Source: Eriocheir sinensis
Lineage: Eukaryota; Arthropoda; Malacostraca; Decapoda; Varunidae
DNA: 64,000 nt
Assembly: GCF_024679095.1 (NCBI RefSeq)
Contig: NC_066516.1
Span: forward strand, 4,939,976 to 5,003,975
Reading direction: 5' to 3'
Positions 44,099-56,484 of this stretch are shown here, one piece after another (within the stretch, counting starts at the first letter, position 1; each line of letters starts with the position of its first letter). A model generated the notes under the pieces. That model was not told the DNA's origin, did not search any database, and worked only from the letters and a program-made list of their open reading frames with translations. The translations under genes and the position numbers were made by a program.

Positions 44099-45652
44099 TT
44101 TTTTTACATCAAGGGAGACAGCTTAGGGGTAAAAGGCCTGCTAGACACTGCTCCAACAAAAGAAAATGGAACAATAGGTCATAAGACAGGTCAATTTCGG
44201 GTGAGGAGGTGTGTTTATACTCTCCTCTTGAAAGAGTTCAAGACTTAGGCAGGAGGAACTACAGATGAAGGAAGGCTATTCCAGAGTCTACCAGCAGAAG
44301 ATAAAAGAATGAAGATGCTGGTTGACTCTTTCATAATGAATTTAGATAATATAGGGATAAGCAAGAGTAGAAGTCATGTGCAAGTTCAGAAGAGCTGTCA
44401 CCTTGAAAATACAGAAAGAAAATAGAAAGAAACGCACTACTGCAGTGAAATCTAACTGCAGTGAAATCTACGAGGTAGAAGACTGCTAGTAAGAGGAGGG
44501 TTTTGACTCCACTCTGTCTACCAGAGCTGCATGTGTGGAGCCCCCCCCACACAAGATACGAGGGCAGACAAGGCCCCTATATATGGATAGCATCTGGGAA
44601 GGGGAAAAAACTGTCAGAGAAAATACAGAATACCAAACCAAGAGGAAGCTTTTTTAGTGAGAGAGGAGGTATGAAGTTTCCAGTTAAAATTTTGAGTTGA
44701 GGATAGACTGAGAATGTTTATTGTAGAAGTTGACAGCTGAGTGTTATCGAAGAATAGGGGATAGGTGTTTGGAAGATTGTGTTGAGATGACGGGTGGAGA
44801 AACTGTTGTGGCATTGTAGGACATCAATTTTTTCCTGCCCCATTCAGAAATGACATCAAGATCTGAGGTTAAGTGTTCTGCAGCATACAGCCTAGAATCA
44901 TGTAATCCCCAAAGGAGGGTCTTCTGTTTAAAGATGTTGAGTAGTGCAGTCATCAGTGTAATAGTGGATAGGACAGTTCGATTTTGGAAAGATCATTAAT
45001 GATCGACAGAAAGAGAGTGGGAGATAGAACAGAGCCCTGCAGGACACCACTGTTAATATATTTAGGGGAGATAGAACAGAGCACTGTAGGACACCACTGT
45101 TAATATGTTTAGGGGAAGAGCAGTGAATGTCTACCACAGCAGAGATAGATCGGTCAGAAATGAAACTAAAGATAAAAGTACAAAGCGAGGGATAGAATCT
45201 GTATGTGGGTAATTTAGGAAGCAAAGATATGTGCCAGACTCTGTCAAAAGCTTTCAAGATTTGAGAGCTTTTGACAAAGTTCCACTGAAACACCTAGAAG
45301 ATGACCAGGAGTCAGTTAGGAAGGCAAGAAGGTTACCAGTAGAACACCCCTTGCAGAACCCATACTGGCAATCAGGTAGAAGGTCAGAAGTAGATAGATG
45401 CTAAAGAATTTTAAGGTTAAGGATTGATTCAAAAGCTTTAGAAAGTCAGGAAGTAAAGCTATAGGATGGTAGTTGAGGGACTGGAAGTCTCCCTTCTTAA
45501 GCACAGGTTGTATGTAGGCATACTTCCAGCAGGAAGGAAAGGTAGATGTTGAGAGGCAAAACGAAAGAGTTTGACCAGGCAGGGTGTCAGCACAAAAGTA
45601 CAGTTTTAAGGACGATAGGAGGCACTCCATCATGTCCATAAGCTTTCTGTCA
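44099..45652 (-). mobile_element. Family C retrotransposon fragment (RT to tail), degenerate
   Basis: Reads from a short poly(A) tail (T8) to the KAYGPDGVPP region. Recognisable pieces: SPHTLF-like palm region with HYYTDD in place of SYADD, KAFDRVWH, PIALLP. A roughly 50-bp direct duplication (GGGGAGATAGAACAGAGC unit) at 45.02-45.11 kb lies in the GVPQGSVLS codons. Many indels; inserted in the RCE1 intron in sense with the gene. Confidence 0.85.
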
Positions 45653-46639
45653 GAGCCACAGCCACAGAGCCATTCTGCCACAGAGGGGATACAAAGTGTA
45701 TAATTTAACTGCAAGGCTGCTGAGAAGACAGACAGAGGTGTGCTAACAGTCAGTCGTCTTGGGAGGAAACCATCGGTACGTTATGACAGCAAGACACACA
45801 CTGCCATTGTGTGTGTCTTGATGTCATCTGCCCTCCCTTTGTACTGTCTATGGAAAACTGGAAATCATTGTGAGAGAGGCACAGCTACAAGGATTGAAAC
45901 AATCGTTCACATCAGGTCCAGCCATCGAAGCTGATGAGGGAAGCTGTGGCCCTTATGGTCAAAATTATTGGATGTGATCTCTCCCACAGGGCTCTAGCTG
46001 TTATTACAGACTCACAATGGATATTCCACAGTCTTATCAAGGCCACAGTCTAATAGACTGGATGTGTTACAAGAGTTTGATGAACAGAAGCAAGCTTTGG
46101 TGAGCCATACCTGTCTTGGTAAAACTCTAGAATCCCACCCAACTCACTCTAAAAGTTAACACATTATTTGTTGAGATTGTATTTGCTAATTATCACTCTG
46201 GTAACCGTTTCCATTATTATTACTCGTTTATGAGATTTAAAAATGCGGGGAAATATTACTATTTCAGTGGTGATAGGTTAGTTTAGTATATGCTCATGTG
46301 AAGAGTCTTCAGCTAGAAACTCCTCTAAGTTGGGTTATAAGTGCATCTTTATTTAATAGCCTAATGTATAAGGTTGCACAGTCTTCATTTTCATGGGTAC
46401 CAATGTCATTATAATATGTTGAAGACATTTGGATTTTCCTACAGTATTCTCTAAACCTAGCTATTTTGACCCTCAAGCAAATTAAGCGGATTTACTTGGA
46501 CTTAGAGTTTTACTGTATTATTTTTTCAATCAACAATAAGTATTTAAATGAAATTAAATGTTATTGAATTATAATCATTGACGGCTTATCTTCACAATTA
46601 ATACCTTGGAATTGCACAGAACATTTATTGCCGCAATAG
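45653..46639. other. RCE1 intron sequence, nothing recognised
   Basis: Contains a small hairpin (AGACACACACTGCC..GTGTGTGTCT near 45.79-45.82 kb) but no gene or known repeat. Confidence 0.45.
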
Positions 46640-46662
46640 TGTGTGTGTGTGTGTGTGTGTGT
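46640..46662. repeat. (GT)n microsatellite at the 3' end of E1
   Basis: About 11 GT units joined to the family E tail. Confidence 0.93.
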
Positions 46663-47654
46663 ATTTACCTAGTTGTAGTTTTACAGGGCCTGGGCATTAT
46701 GCTTGTGTGGTCCCGTCTCCGTGTCTGCATTTATCCAACTTAACTTTAAAGCTTTGCACACTCCTCGCTGATGCTATATCCTCGCTCAGACTGTTCCAAA
46801 CCTCTACATTTCTTTGCGGGAAGCTATACTTCTTTGTGTCTCTCAAGCATCTCCCCTTTCTCAATTTTTTACTGTGTCCTCTTGTATTTCTGCTTATGTT
46901 TCCTTCTGTTAGTAGCAGTTCTTCATTATCTACTTCATCTATTTTGTTTAATAATTTATAAATTTGGATTAGGTCTCCCCTTTCTCTTCTTTGTTCCAGT
47001 GTTGTTAAGTTCATTTCCTTTAATCTTTCCTCATATATTAATCCCTCCAACTCTGGGACCATTTTTGATGCCATCCTCTGTATTCTTTCTAGTTTCTTTA
47101 TATGCTTCTTCTTATGGGGGGACCACACTACCTCTGCATATTCTAATTTTGGTCTAATCATGGTAGTGATTAGCCTTCTCATCATGTCCTTGTCCATGTA
47201 GTTAAATGCTACTCAATATTTCTCACCAAGTTACATGTGTCTCTAAAGATCCGATTTATATGACTGGTTGATTATCATCCTCATCACTACTCTCAGATCT
47301 CTCTCTTCATGCACTTTTTAATGTTTCACCATTTCTATTTTTGTATATCCAGATTGGTATTGTTTCACTTTTACCCTTTTACATAACATGACATTTTTTC
47401 ACATTAAATTCCATCTCCCAATCCATACTCCATTTCCAAATTGTGTATAGGTCTTCTTGCAATATTTCACAATCTTCTTTGTTTCTTATATGTTTTTGTA
47501 ATTTAGCATCATCAGCAAATAGGTTTATGTAGCTATTAACTCCTTCAGCCATGTCATTTACATATACCAGGAAGATTATCGGTGCTAATACTGAACCCTG
47601 TGGTACTCCACTTTCTACATTTCTCCATTCTGATTTTATGTCCTTGACTACAGT
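46663..47654 (-). mobile_element. CR1-like retrotransposon family E, copy 1, 5'-truncated
   Basis: Minus-strand RT remnant. One frame (47687-47379) has [15 protein letters not shown] and the catalytic LFADDAKLQ box, then EMEFNVKKCHVM; after a degenerate gap, a 166-codon frame (47197-46697) has MIRPKLEYAEVVWSP and the C-terminal SARSVQSFKVKLD. The 3' tail CTACAACTAGGTAAATAC abuts a (GT)n array, and the 5' truncation at 47654 abuts another GT-rich stretch (47655-47680). Confidence 0.87.
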
Positions 47655-47680
47655 TGTGTGTGTGGGTTGGAGTGTGTGTG
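47655..47680. repeat. Imperfect (GT)n at the 5' end of E1
   Basis: TGTGTGTGTG, a short break, then AGTGTGTGTG. Confidence 0.85.
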
Positions 47681-47729
47681 TAAACAAAGATAAGTGGTAT
47701 TATAAGAAATTTATTAGAAGATTCACAAG

Positions 47730-49370
47730 ATGATCTGTTGCTGGGCTCCAGTTCCTGGATATAGACTAACTTCATTTAGACCTGTAACCTCAGCGTCTCT
47801 GAAATCGATAATAAAAAGGATGAAGCCAACTTATTGTGCCAATGATCCATTGCCCATTGGTGAGTTACTTCATAGTGATAACATCGACTTATTAATTGAA
47901 ATCTTGGTTGACCTTGTGAACATCAGCATTTTTAGTCATACTTTCCCTGACATGGAGAAAAGGGCGATTGTGAGGCCGATACTTAAGGGTGCGTTGGATC
48001 CGCAGTGCTTGAGCTCATTTCGTCCGTGTCGAATTTAACTTTTCTTTCCAAGATCATGGAGAATGTAATTCTAGAACAATTAGCGAACACTTGCAATTAG
48101 TGGAGGCTCTACGGATAACCAGTCGGCATATTGGCGTTTGTATTCTATGGAAACTGCATTGTGCTCGGTGGTAAATGATATGCATGAGTTGATGGATGTA
48201 GGGAATGGGATTCTTATACTAATAGATTTGAGTGCGACTTTTGACACGTTGTGCACGATATCTTGTTGCGTGATTGTGAAAAAATAGGGATAGAAGGAGC
48301 GGCATTAGCGTATCTTAAGAGTTATCTTGAAAACCGACCTTATTGTGTACAGATTGGTGGAACCTTTTCTGAAGTGAAGACATTGGAACAGGGTGTTCCA
48401 CAGGGAAGTGTTTTGGGTCCTGTCCTGTTCTGTATTTACACCATTGAGCTGTCTTACCTGCTTGCCAAGCATGGAGTTGCTTTTAAGTTGTTTGCGGATG
48501 ACCCGCAGTTTTATTTCTCATTAAGGGATGTACAGGACACTGAAGCAAAATTATCGGCTATAATGGTTGGCACTGGGTGCTGGATGGACTGCAAACAATT
48601 AAAACTTAATGAAAACAAGGAGTGTTTGGTTATTGGTAGAAATTTTGATATCAACAGGCGTGGCGTTAACACGTACAAGTGAATGGGGGAGTTATGAATG
48701 TGAGTGACAGCGTGAGGAACTTGGGTGTGTTTTTAGACAGTAATCTATCATTCAAAATTCAAATTCAACACACAGTACATATAGCAAATTATCATGTGAA
48801 AAATTTATCTTTTGTGAAGAAATACCTTGACGAAAATCAAATGCTGATGCTCATTCACAACCAGGTTATAAGCAGATTAGATTATTGCAACTCTCTATAC
48901 TATGGTGTGCCTGACTATCTATTAAGAAAACTGCAACTAGTCATCAATCGGGCAGCTAGATTCATAAAAGGACTCTCACGCCGGGACAGGATCACTCCTG
49001 CTCTTATAGACTTACACTGGTTACCGATAAAAGCAAGAATAGTGTTTAAGAGATGTGTTATGGTGTATCAGTCTTTGAAATCGGGAAGGCCTAGATACAT
49101 TAGGGAATTGCTCAGTGATTTTTATGTCGATGCCAATGTGACCTTGCGACATAATATAGAAGAGTACAGACTTGCAGAGCCTAGGTTTAATACTGAATCT
49201 GGATGGAGGGCGTTTAGCAGAAATGCCCCCCGCCTATATAATATGCTACCACTTAGTGTCAAGCAAGCGGATAATGTTGACATATTCAAGAAAAAATTGA
49301 AGACTTTTCTGTTCGGTCAGTGCTATGATCTGGAAAGTAAGACTGTGAGAGAGCCCTACAGATGTTGAAA
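47730..49370 (+). mobile_element. L2/Rex-like non-LTR retrotransposon family F, 5'-truncated and frameshifted
   Basis: Three reading-frame pieces. 47753-48038 gives LTSFRPVTSASLKSIIKRM, DPLPIGELL and KRAIVRPILK. 48251-48682 gives [30 protein letters not shown] and the catalytic LFADDPQFY. 48679-49368 gives the C-terminus with NLGVFLDSNLSF, SRLDYCNSLYYGVP, AARFIKGLSRRDRITP and LHWLPIKARI. The last block is typical of L2/Rex1-type elements. Frameshifts near 48030 and 48245 and the missing endonuclease make it inactive. Opposite orientation to RCE1. Confidence 0.87.
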
Positions 49371-49444
49371 GGAAGATTGAGGGTGGGAGTATGGAGCGTC
49401 TACAAAGATGGAATACTCCCATGAAGGACTACAATCAAGTAAAA

Positions 49445-49447
<3 letters not shown>

Positions 49448-49481
<34 letters not shown>
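49448..49481. repeat. (GT)n microsatellite at the 3' end of E2
   Basis: About 16 GT units followed by a T-run and the family E tail. Confidence 0.95.
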
Positions 49482-49483
<2 letters not shown>

Positions 49484-49790
49484 TTTTACCTAGTTGTATT
49501 TACCTAGTTGTAGTTTTACAGGGCCTGGGCTTACGCTCGTGTGGTCCCGTCTCCGTATCTATAATTATCCAACTTTTCCTTGAAATTTTGCACACTCTTC
49601 GCCGATACTATTTCTTCACATAATCTGTTCCAAACCTCTATATTTCTTTGTGGGAAGCTATATTTCTTTATGTCTCTTGAGCATCTTCCCTTCCTCAACT
49701 TTTTACTGTGTCCTCTAGTATTCCTGCTGGAAGGTTCCTCTCTTAGTAGCAATTTCTCATTATCTACTTCTTCCATTTTACTCAATAGCC
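49482..49790 (-). mobile_element. Family E copy 2, 3'-end fragment
   Basis: Matches the last 300 bp of E1 (SRNTRGHSKKLRKGRC, KKYSFPQRNIEVWN). The tail contains two tandem units of ACCTAGTTGTATTT/ACCTAGTTGTAGTT, and it again faces a (GT)n array. Confidence 0.88.
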
Positions 49791-51141
49791 CCAGCCCGAT
49801 AGTGGTGCAGGCAAATTTTATTTATAATGGCTACCATGATATCTGACATATATAATATATATAACTACCACCTTAAGAATGATGCTGTACACATAAAAAA
49901 AGCCAGGTTTAGTGATTATAAGAACACTGTAATCAATAATCAGACCCTGATCAAACTGAAATAGATCCTCATGAGCACAGTGTCTGTAACGTTGATTAAG
50001 GGGAGCGCAGGAGGCAAAAAATATTGCATTTTCCTATAGCATTACCATTTTCTGTTTTTTGCCTCTTGAGAGAAAGTTGGGGTCAGGGATAACTGTGTTA
50101 AAATATTACTGAAATCTGACGCCTGTATTTAGGCAAGAATCCACCTTTCATGACCCTCCCGCACACTGAAATGGCGCGCAACTGCTCAGCCGCTCCATCC
50201 TATCCCTTTTTGATGGGATTTATATGCTTTTTTGGCTGTTTTTTGCTGATTTGTTAATTACAAGTGGTCCATGAAGGATGACAAAGGTGGCCTTAGCATC
50301 AGGTGACTCATTTTAAAGAAAGAGAAAGAGATAGTGAACCGGAGCACGCTTCTACATCTCTCTCACTTGCATTCAAGATTTTCTCCTTGTATTTGCGATG
50401 CCTTTAGTCGGCAAGGATAGGAAAGCAACGAAGGAGAGGGCGAGTACTGCTTTGGCAGCTCGCCTTGCGAAGATAAAGAAACTAAATTAAGCGGAAGAAG
50501 AGGAAGAAGCCCCGTGATACCCTATAGTTTCGTACATAATATCCATTGAAAAGGAGAGGACTAAGTGCAAAGTAATCAGAAAAAGCTACACACAATGTAA
50601 AAACAGTATATCAGTCTTATATAATAGTTTGGGTTGGATAAGTACTGACGTACATGACGACATTGTAACTTGAAACTTAAATGCTGATTTCTCGAAATGT
50701 AAGTTTTACGATAAACAAGATGTAATGACTTTTTAACTTACTAAGCTATATTCACATTGACTGCTTTGTTCAAAAGAAAAATGAAGGGGCTAAATTTTGA
50801 TTGATCGTTTTTTTTTGTTAATTTTTTTTAATAAGATAAATAAAAAAGATGAATTTGCCAGTTGAGCACAAAAAAAAGTATATAAAATATTTAGCATAAT
50901 GAAATTGCAAATATCGATCAATAAAAAAGTAGCAGAATGGTTATTTTCTGTTTTGCAATAAAGGAAAAAAGGTGTATAACCACATATCAAAATATATTAG
51001 AAAAGAAAAAACTGAAAAAAATGGCTCCCAGAAATGAAAAAAAAATTGTATATACAAAAAGTATGGGTGCTATCTCTCAAACCTGGTCATAAATACCCAC
51101 ATTGCGCCTAGTGTCTAGTATATGAGTCTCAGATAAAAACT
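49791..51141. other. Spacer with possible TTAA element ends
   Basis: TTAAGGGGAGCGC at 49996 and CGCCCCCTTAA ending 51681 could be the ends of an element that contains the next MITE, but the inverted match is only about eight bases. A 31-codon basic frame (MPLVGKDRKATKERAS) at 50399 is not recognised. Confidence 0.35.
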
Positions 51142-51145
51142 TTAA

Positions 51146-51635
51146 CCCCTTCACTACGGCCGGGCCAAAACAGTGCCCTGCACCACATCCGGGATTGCTG
51201 CGTGCGCCAAATTTAAAATATCGCTATTGAATATAACAAGTTTTCAGCCATAAACTCAACATAATCATCATGTATTATATATGAAAACATGCAGAATTAA
51301 ATGGTGCACATAGAGAAACACTACGGCTGGGCCAAAACAGTGCCCCGCGCCGTATCCGGGATCGCTGCGCGCCAAATTTCAAATGTTGCTATTGAATATA
51401 ACAAGTTTTCAGCCATAAACTCAATATAATCATCATTTTTTATATATGAAAACATGCAGAATTAAATGCTGCACATAAAGAAACATAAATTAATTGATAA
51501 TTTTGAGATGTAAGCATAAATATAGATAAAATAACTCGTATATTGGCTAAAGCAAGCCAGGACGCAGTAAGCGCGTCCTCGGATATGGTACAGGGCACGC
51601 AAGGATGCAGTATACGCGTCCTCGTGTTGAAGGGG
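51146..51635. mobile_element. TTAA MITE (CCCCTTCA termini), 490 bp, with internal tandem duplication
   Basis: TTAA at 51142-51145 and 51636-51639; ends CCCCTTCACTACG and CGTGTTGAAGGGG are inverted copies with small differences. The left two-thirds is two copies of a roughly 165-bp unit (from CTACGGCYGGGCCAAAACAG to AGAAACA), at about 51155-51319 and 51321-51486. Two GCGTCCTCG repeats lie near the right end. No coding capacity. Confidence 0.82.
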
Positions 51636-51789
51636 TTAAGTTTGATTTTTATTCCCTATGTCACCAAATACGCCCCCTTAAGGTGGCCTATGAAATAGCC
51701 CAAGTGAATGGCCAGCTAATGACTTATAAAAAGGAGCTGTCTGTCTCCTATAGTACTCCTTCATTTATCAAAATCCTTAAGCAGACATT

Positions 51790-52050
51790 AGAAGTTAAAA
51801 AAGGAAGCTGCACATGCTCATCTCAATCCCTTTGGCCTCTGATCCTATGGTGAGTGAACAGGGCAAGTGTAACATCCAGGTTACCACAGTTCACTTTCAC
51901 AAGGTTTCCCTAGGTATCCATTTATCGACCAACCTAAAAGGGAGAATGAACAGGAAGGTGGGCTACAAGCAGACTGCCCCGGCTGGGATTCAAATCTAAT
52001 CCTGCAGTTTGGTAGATAGGTGTGCTAATGACTACACCATGGAGGCATGA
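51790..52050 (-). mobile_element. tRNA-derived SINE family S2, diverged copy
   Basis: Matches 27745-28047 in the same orientation through CCAGGTTACCACAGTTCACT, TATCCATTTATCGACC and CGGCTGGGATTCAAATC (B box complement) with many substitutions. Confidence 0.78.
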
Positions 52051-52439
52051 ATCAAAAGTGATGCCAAAAATGACTTGTACATATATCACCTTCTACAGAC
52101 GACAATGAGATTATCCCCAGCATCCTGCACTAGAATACTAAAAGAGTCATGGTTGATGACAGCTTAACTAACTTTTAATTTTTTTCACCACACGATAAAT
52201 GAATGCATATACTACTATGACAATGGAACCTACTTCCTGTTAACCTGTATAGAAAGAATTGCCCTACCCTGACCTGCACTGGCTGGGACTTTTTTTTTTT
52301 TTTTTTTTTTTTACAACAAAGGAGGCAGCTCAAGGGCAACAAAAAAAGAAAACAATAATAAAAAAAAGCCCGCTACTCGCTGCTCCTAAAGTAAAGCAAA
52401 AGAGGTGGCCGAAAGGAAGATCAAATACAGGAGGAGAGG

Positions 52440-53930
52440 TGTCCTGATACCCTCCTCTTGAAAGAGTTCAAGTCGTAGGCAGGAGGAAATACAGATGAAG
52501 GAAGATTGTTCCAGAGTTTACCAGTGTGAGGGATGAGTGAAGATGCTGGTTAACTCTTGTATATAGGGTTTGGACAGTATAGGGATGAGCATGAGTAGAA
52601 AGTCGAGTGCAGCGGGGCCGCGGGAGGGGGGGAGGCATGCAGTTAGCAAGTTCAGAAGAGCAGTCAGCGTGGAACTATCGATAGAAGATAGAAAGAGGCC
52701 ACATTATGGGTGAATTTAAGAGGTGAAGACTATCAGTATGAGGAGGAGAGCTGATGAGACGAAGAGCCTCAGCCTACACTCTGTACAAAAGAGCTGTTTG
52801 AGTGGAGCCCCCCCACACATGATATTCATAATCCATACGATGGCGGAAAAGGCCCATGTATATGGACATCAACTGTGCAGTGGAGAAGAACTGGCGGAGA
52901 CGGTACAGAATGCCCAGCCTCGAGGAAGCTGATTTAGTAAGAGATGAGATATGAAGTTTCCAGTTGAGATTTTGAGTTAAGGATAGACCGAGGATGTTTA
53001 GTGTTGAGGAAGGTGATAGCTAGGTGTTGTCAAAGAATAGGGGATAGTTGTTTGGAAGATTGTGTCGAGTGGATAGGTGGAGAAACTGTGTTTTTGAGGC
53101 GTTGAAGGACACCAGGTTCTTCTTGCCCCAATCGGAAATAATAGTAAGGTCTGAGGCTAAGCGTTCTGCAGCCTCCAGCCTTGAGTCGTTAAGTTCCTGA
53201 AGGGTGGGTCTTCTATTAAAAGAAGTTGAGTAATGCAGAGTGGAATCATCGGCGTAGGAATGGAGAGGACAGTTCGTTTTGGAAAGATCATCAATGAACA
53301 ACAGAAAAAGAGTGGGAGATAGGACAGAACCCTGTGGGACACCACTGTTAACAGATTTAGGGGAAGAACAGTGACCGTCTACCACGGCAGAAATAGAACG
53401 GTCAGAAAGGAAACTGGAGATAAAGGTACAGAGAAGGATAGAAACCGTGGGAGGGTAGTTTAGAAAGCAAAGATTTGTGCCAGACCTATCAAAAGCTTTT
53501 GATATGTCCAGCGCAATAGCAAAGTTTCACGAAGCGGCTAAGAGAGGATGACCAAGAGTCAGTTAAGAAGGCTAGGAGATCACCAGTCCCTTGCGGAACC
53601 CATACTGGCGATCAGATAGAAGGTCAGAAGTGGAAAGGTGCTTTTGAATCTTCCGGTTAAGGATTGATTCAAAAGCTTTAGATAGACAAGAAAGTAAAGC
53701 TATAGGACGGTAGTTTGAGGGATTGGGCGGTCACCGTTCTTAGGCAAAGGCTGTATGAAGGCATACTTCCAGCAAGAAGGAAAGGTAGATGTTGACAGGC
53801 AGAGGCGAAAGAGTTTGACCAGGCAGGGTGACAGCACGGAGGCACAGTTTTTAAGGACAATAGGAGGCACTCCATCAGGTCCATAAGCCTTCTGAGGATT
53901 GAGGCCAGAGAGGCATAGAAAACATCATTT
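52440..53930 (-). pseudogene. Family C reverse transcriptase, copy 2, frameshifted
   Basis: The central piece (53385-53020) has [20 protein letters not shown] and the catalytic SYADDST, and the upstream part has KAYGPDGVPP and AFESILNRKI in other frames. Small deletions near 53.29, 53.45, 53.52, 53.59 and 53.73 kb break the frame, as do losses in the C-terminal region near 52.54 and 52.70 kb. Compared with C1 this copy is clearly more damaged. Confidence 0.87.
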
Positions 53931-54122
53931 GAAGAATCTTTATAACAGGCATAAAGGAGTCAGAGGGGATGAGTAGGAGGAATATGCCCAGAATCGTCCA
54001 GAGTGGAGTTTTAGAAAAGTTTGAGAAGAGTTCAGCCTTAGAGATAGATGAGGCGGCAGTGTTGCCGTCAGGACTGAGAGTGGAGGGAAAGATGAAGAAG
54101 TGAAGTTGGGGAGATGTTTTGG

Positions 54123-55346
54123 CTAGATGCCAGAAGTCACGGGAAGAGTTAGAGAAAGCAAGGTTTTGACATTTTCTATTAATGAAAGAATTTTGGTAAG
54201 TCTGAGAATAGATTTGGCACGATTTAGGGCAGAAATGTAAAGTTCATAATTAGCATTAGTTTGAAGGCTCTGGTACCTTTTGTGAGCTACCTCTCTATCA
54301 TTGACAGCACGAGAACAAGCGTGATTAAACCAAGGCTTTTTAGCGTGAGGAGTAGAGAAAGAACGAGGAACGTATGCCTCCATTCCAGAGACAATCACCT
54401 CTGTGATGCGCTGAGCACACACAGAGGGGTCTCTATCCTGGAAGCAATAATCATTCCACGGGAAATCGGAAAAGTACATCCTCAGGTCATCCCACCGAGC
54501 TGAAGCAAAATGCCAGAAGCATCGCCTCTTCGGTGGGTCCAGAGGGTGTACAGGAGCGATAGGACTGGATGCAGAAATAAGATTGTGATCGGAGGAGCCC
54601 AACGGAGAGAACAGTTTGACAGAATAAGCAGAAGGGTTTGAGGTAAGGAAGAGGTCTAGAATGTTGGGCCGATCTCCAAGACGGTCGGGAATACGTGTAG
54701 GGTGCTGGACCAACTGCTCTAGGTCGTTGAGGATAGCAAAGTTGTAGGCTTGTTCACCAGGATGGTCAGTGAAAGAGGATGAAAGCCAAAGCTGGTTGTG
54801 AACATTGAAATCTCCTAGGATGGAGATTTCAGCGAAGGAGTGGGTCAAGATGTGCTCCACTTTAGAATTCAAATAGTCAAAGAATTTTACATAGTTGGTA
54901 GAGTTAGGTGAGAGATAAACAGCACAGATGTATTTAGTAATAGAATGACAATGAAGTCTTAGCCAGATGGTGGAAAATTCAGAAGAGTCAAGGTTGTGGG
55001 CACGAGAGCAAATGATGTTCACCGCAACATCCAGCTTTGGATTGAAATTTAGGATAGAGATAGTAGGTGGGAACAGAGTAGAGATTGTTGTCAGTAGCCT
55101 CAGAAACCTGTGTTTCTGTAAGGAAGAGAAGGTGAGGTTTAGAGGAGGAGAGATGATGTTCCACAGAATGAAAATTAGAGCAAAGACCGCGAATGTTGCA
55201 GAAATTGAGAAGAAAGTGGTTGAAGGAGTTATCAAGACACCTCTCGGGTCGGCAGCCAGAAGGGGAGTCCTCCCTGGGGGAATTTGTGGTCCCCCCCCCA
55301 GGCGGGGACTCCGAGGCTTGGTGTATGTGCGCCATTTTGAAATTGT
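54123..55346 (-). pseudogene. Family C AP endonuclease, copy 2
   Basis: Starts at [15 protein letters not shown] (55335) and then, across two frameshifts, reads [36 protein letters not shown] and [11 protein letters not shown] deletion near 55.02 kb removes the CSYVRND segment present in C1. The catalytic residues remain but the frame is broken. Confidence 0.87.
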
Positions 55347-56484
55347 AATTTTGGGAAAAGGTGTATATGTTGTGTGAATGTAGTGTGGTGTGGATAAAGA
55401 GAGGATCTGTCTTTAGAGAGCATGCTGAACTACTCTCCGGTGTTGGTGAGACAATAGGGAAACGGTTAGTGAGGACATGGGAAGGGTCTTTGGAGGGCTT
55501 CAGCTCCCTTCTCACCTCCCATATATACCTCACCGGGAGTGGCTTGCGCCCGTTCGGTAGGTGTCTTCCTACCTACTCCAGCCCTACTTGCATATTATGT
55601 TTAAAAAGGTCCATGTCCTGCAAGGAGTAATTAACCTGGAATTTGTGATTTGGATTCAGGGGTGTTAGCATGTTTAATAAATCAGCTAACAGTAAAGAAG
55701 ATTCCACAGGTAATCAGGTCTCTCATGAGGTCTGACATCACCTGGGCAAGGTGGGCATATTAAAATGGCACAGCCACCCACTTACTAAAAATGAAAAGAT
55801 TTATGACATGAATTGCTGCAATAAGTTTTAATTTCAATATTTTGGTGGGTGATATGGTGGTAAATCCATGGTATAGTCAGACTCAGCTATGAAGTCCATT
55901 TGGGCAGGGCCCACTCAGGGAATCCACTGGGCACAGCACTGCCAAACCTAGTCTTATTTATCAGAGTAAGGGCAATTGTGGGCTCAGCCTCCATCACATT
56001 GTAAATAAGTTCTTTCTCCCATCTGTGGAGCACACGAGAGTGAGTTGGAGTATCAGCCATTGCAGGTTGAAATAAGGGAGGAAGTGACATGGTGTCCTTG
56101 ATTGCTGACAACGTCAGAGAGCAATGTCGTCTCTTGTTATTGAATTTATACAGTTCATTGCTATTATTCTAAAAAGCAACACATTCATAACACTATATAG
56201 CCTTATTTAATGTATACAGAATATTTAATACACAATTTCAAATAATAAATAGCTGACACAAGGGAGAGTGATGTATTGGGGGGGTATGGGGCAGGGCTGT
56301 GGAGAGGCGTGAGCTCCATCCAAACAGACTCCATATTTAAGTCTGACTAGAATTAAAATGTTGCTGAGAGGCCAAGTGTAATCACTAAAACATATTACAC
56401 AATGTTGCACAAGTTTTTGTCCAACACTAACAATATGAAATTGGTATTCAACAACATTTTTAAAATAAAAATATTCATAATTAC
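55347..56484. other. RCE1 intron sequence; no gene assigned
   Basis: A 74-codon minus-strand frame (56111-55887) with HRWEKELIYNVMEAEP has no recognised domain; an acceptor-like CTCCACAG precedes part of it. It lies within the RCE1 intron and I do not call it. Confidence 0.4.

Larger units (their letters stand above)
52283..55346 (-). mobile_element. Family C retrotransposon, second long copy
   Basis: Very close to the 24.0-27.1-kb copy over its whole length, same orientation, with a T23 tail at 52290-52312. It lies inside the RCE1 intron, sense to the gene. Numerous small deletions distinguish it from copy C1. Confidence 0.92.

Noticed and set aside
55887..56111. 74-codon minus-strand frame as an RCE1 exon
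   Set aside because: It lies between two exons that already join in frame with each other, and its sequence does not match RCE1.
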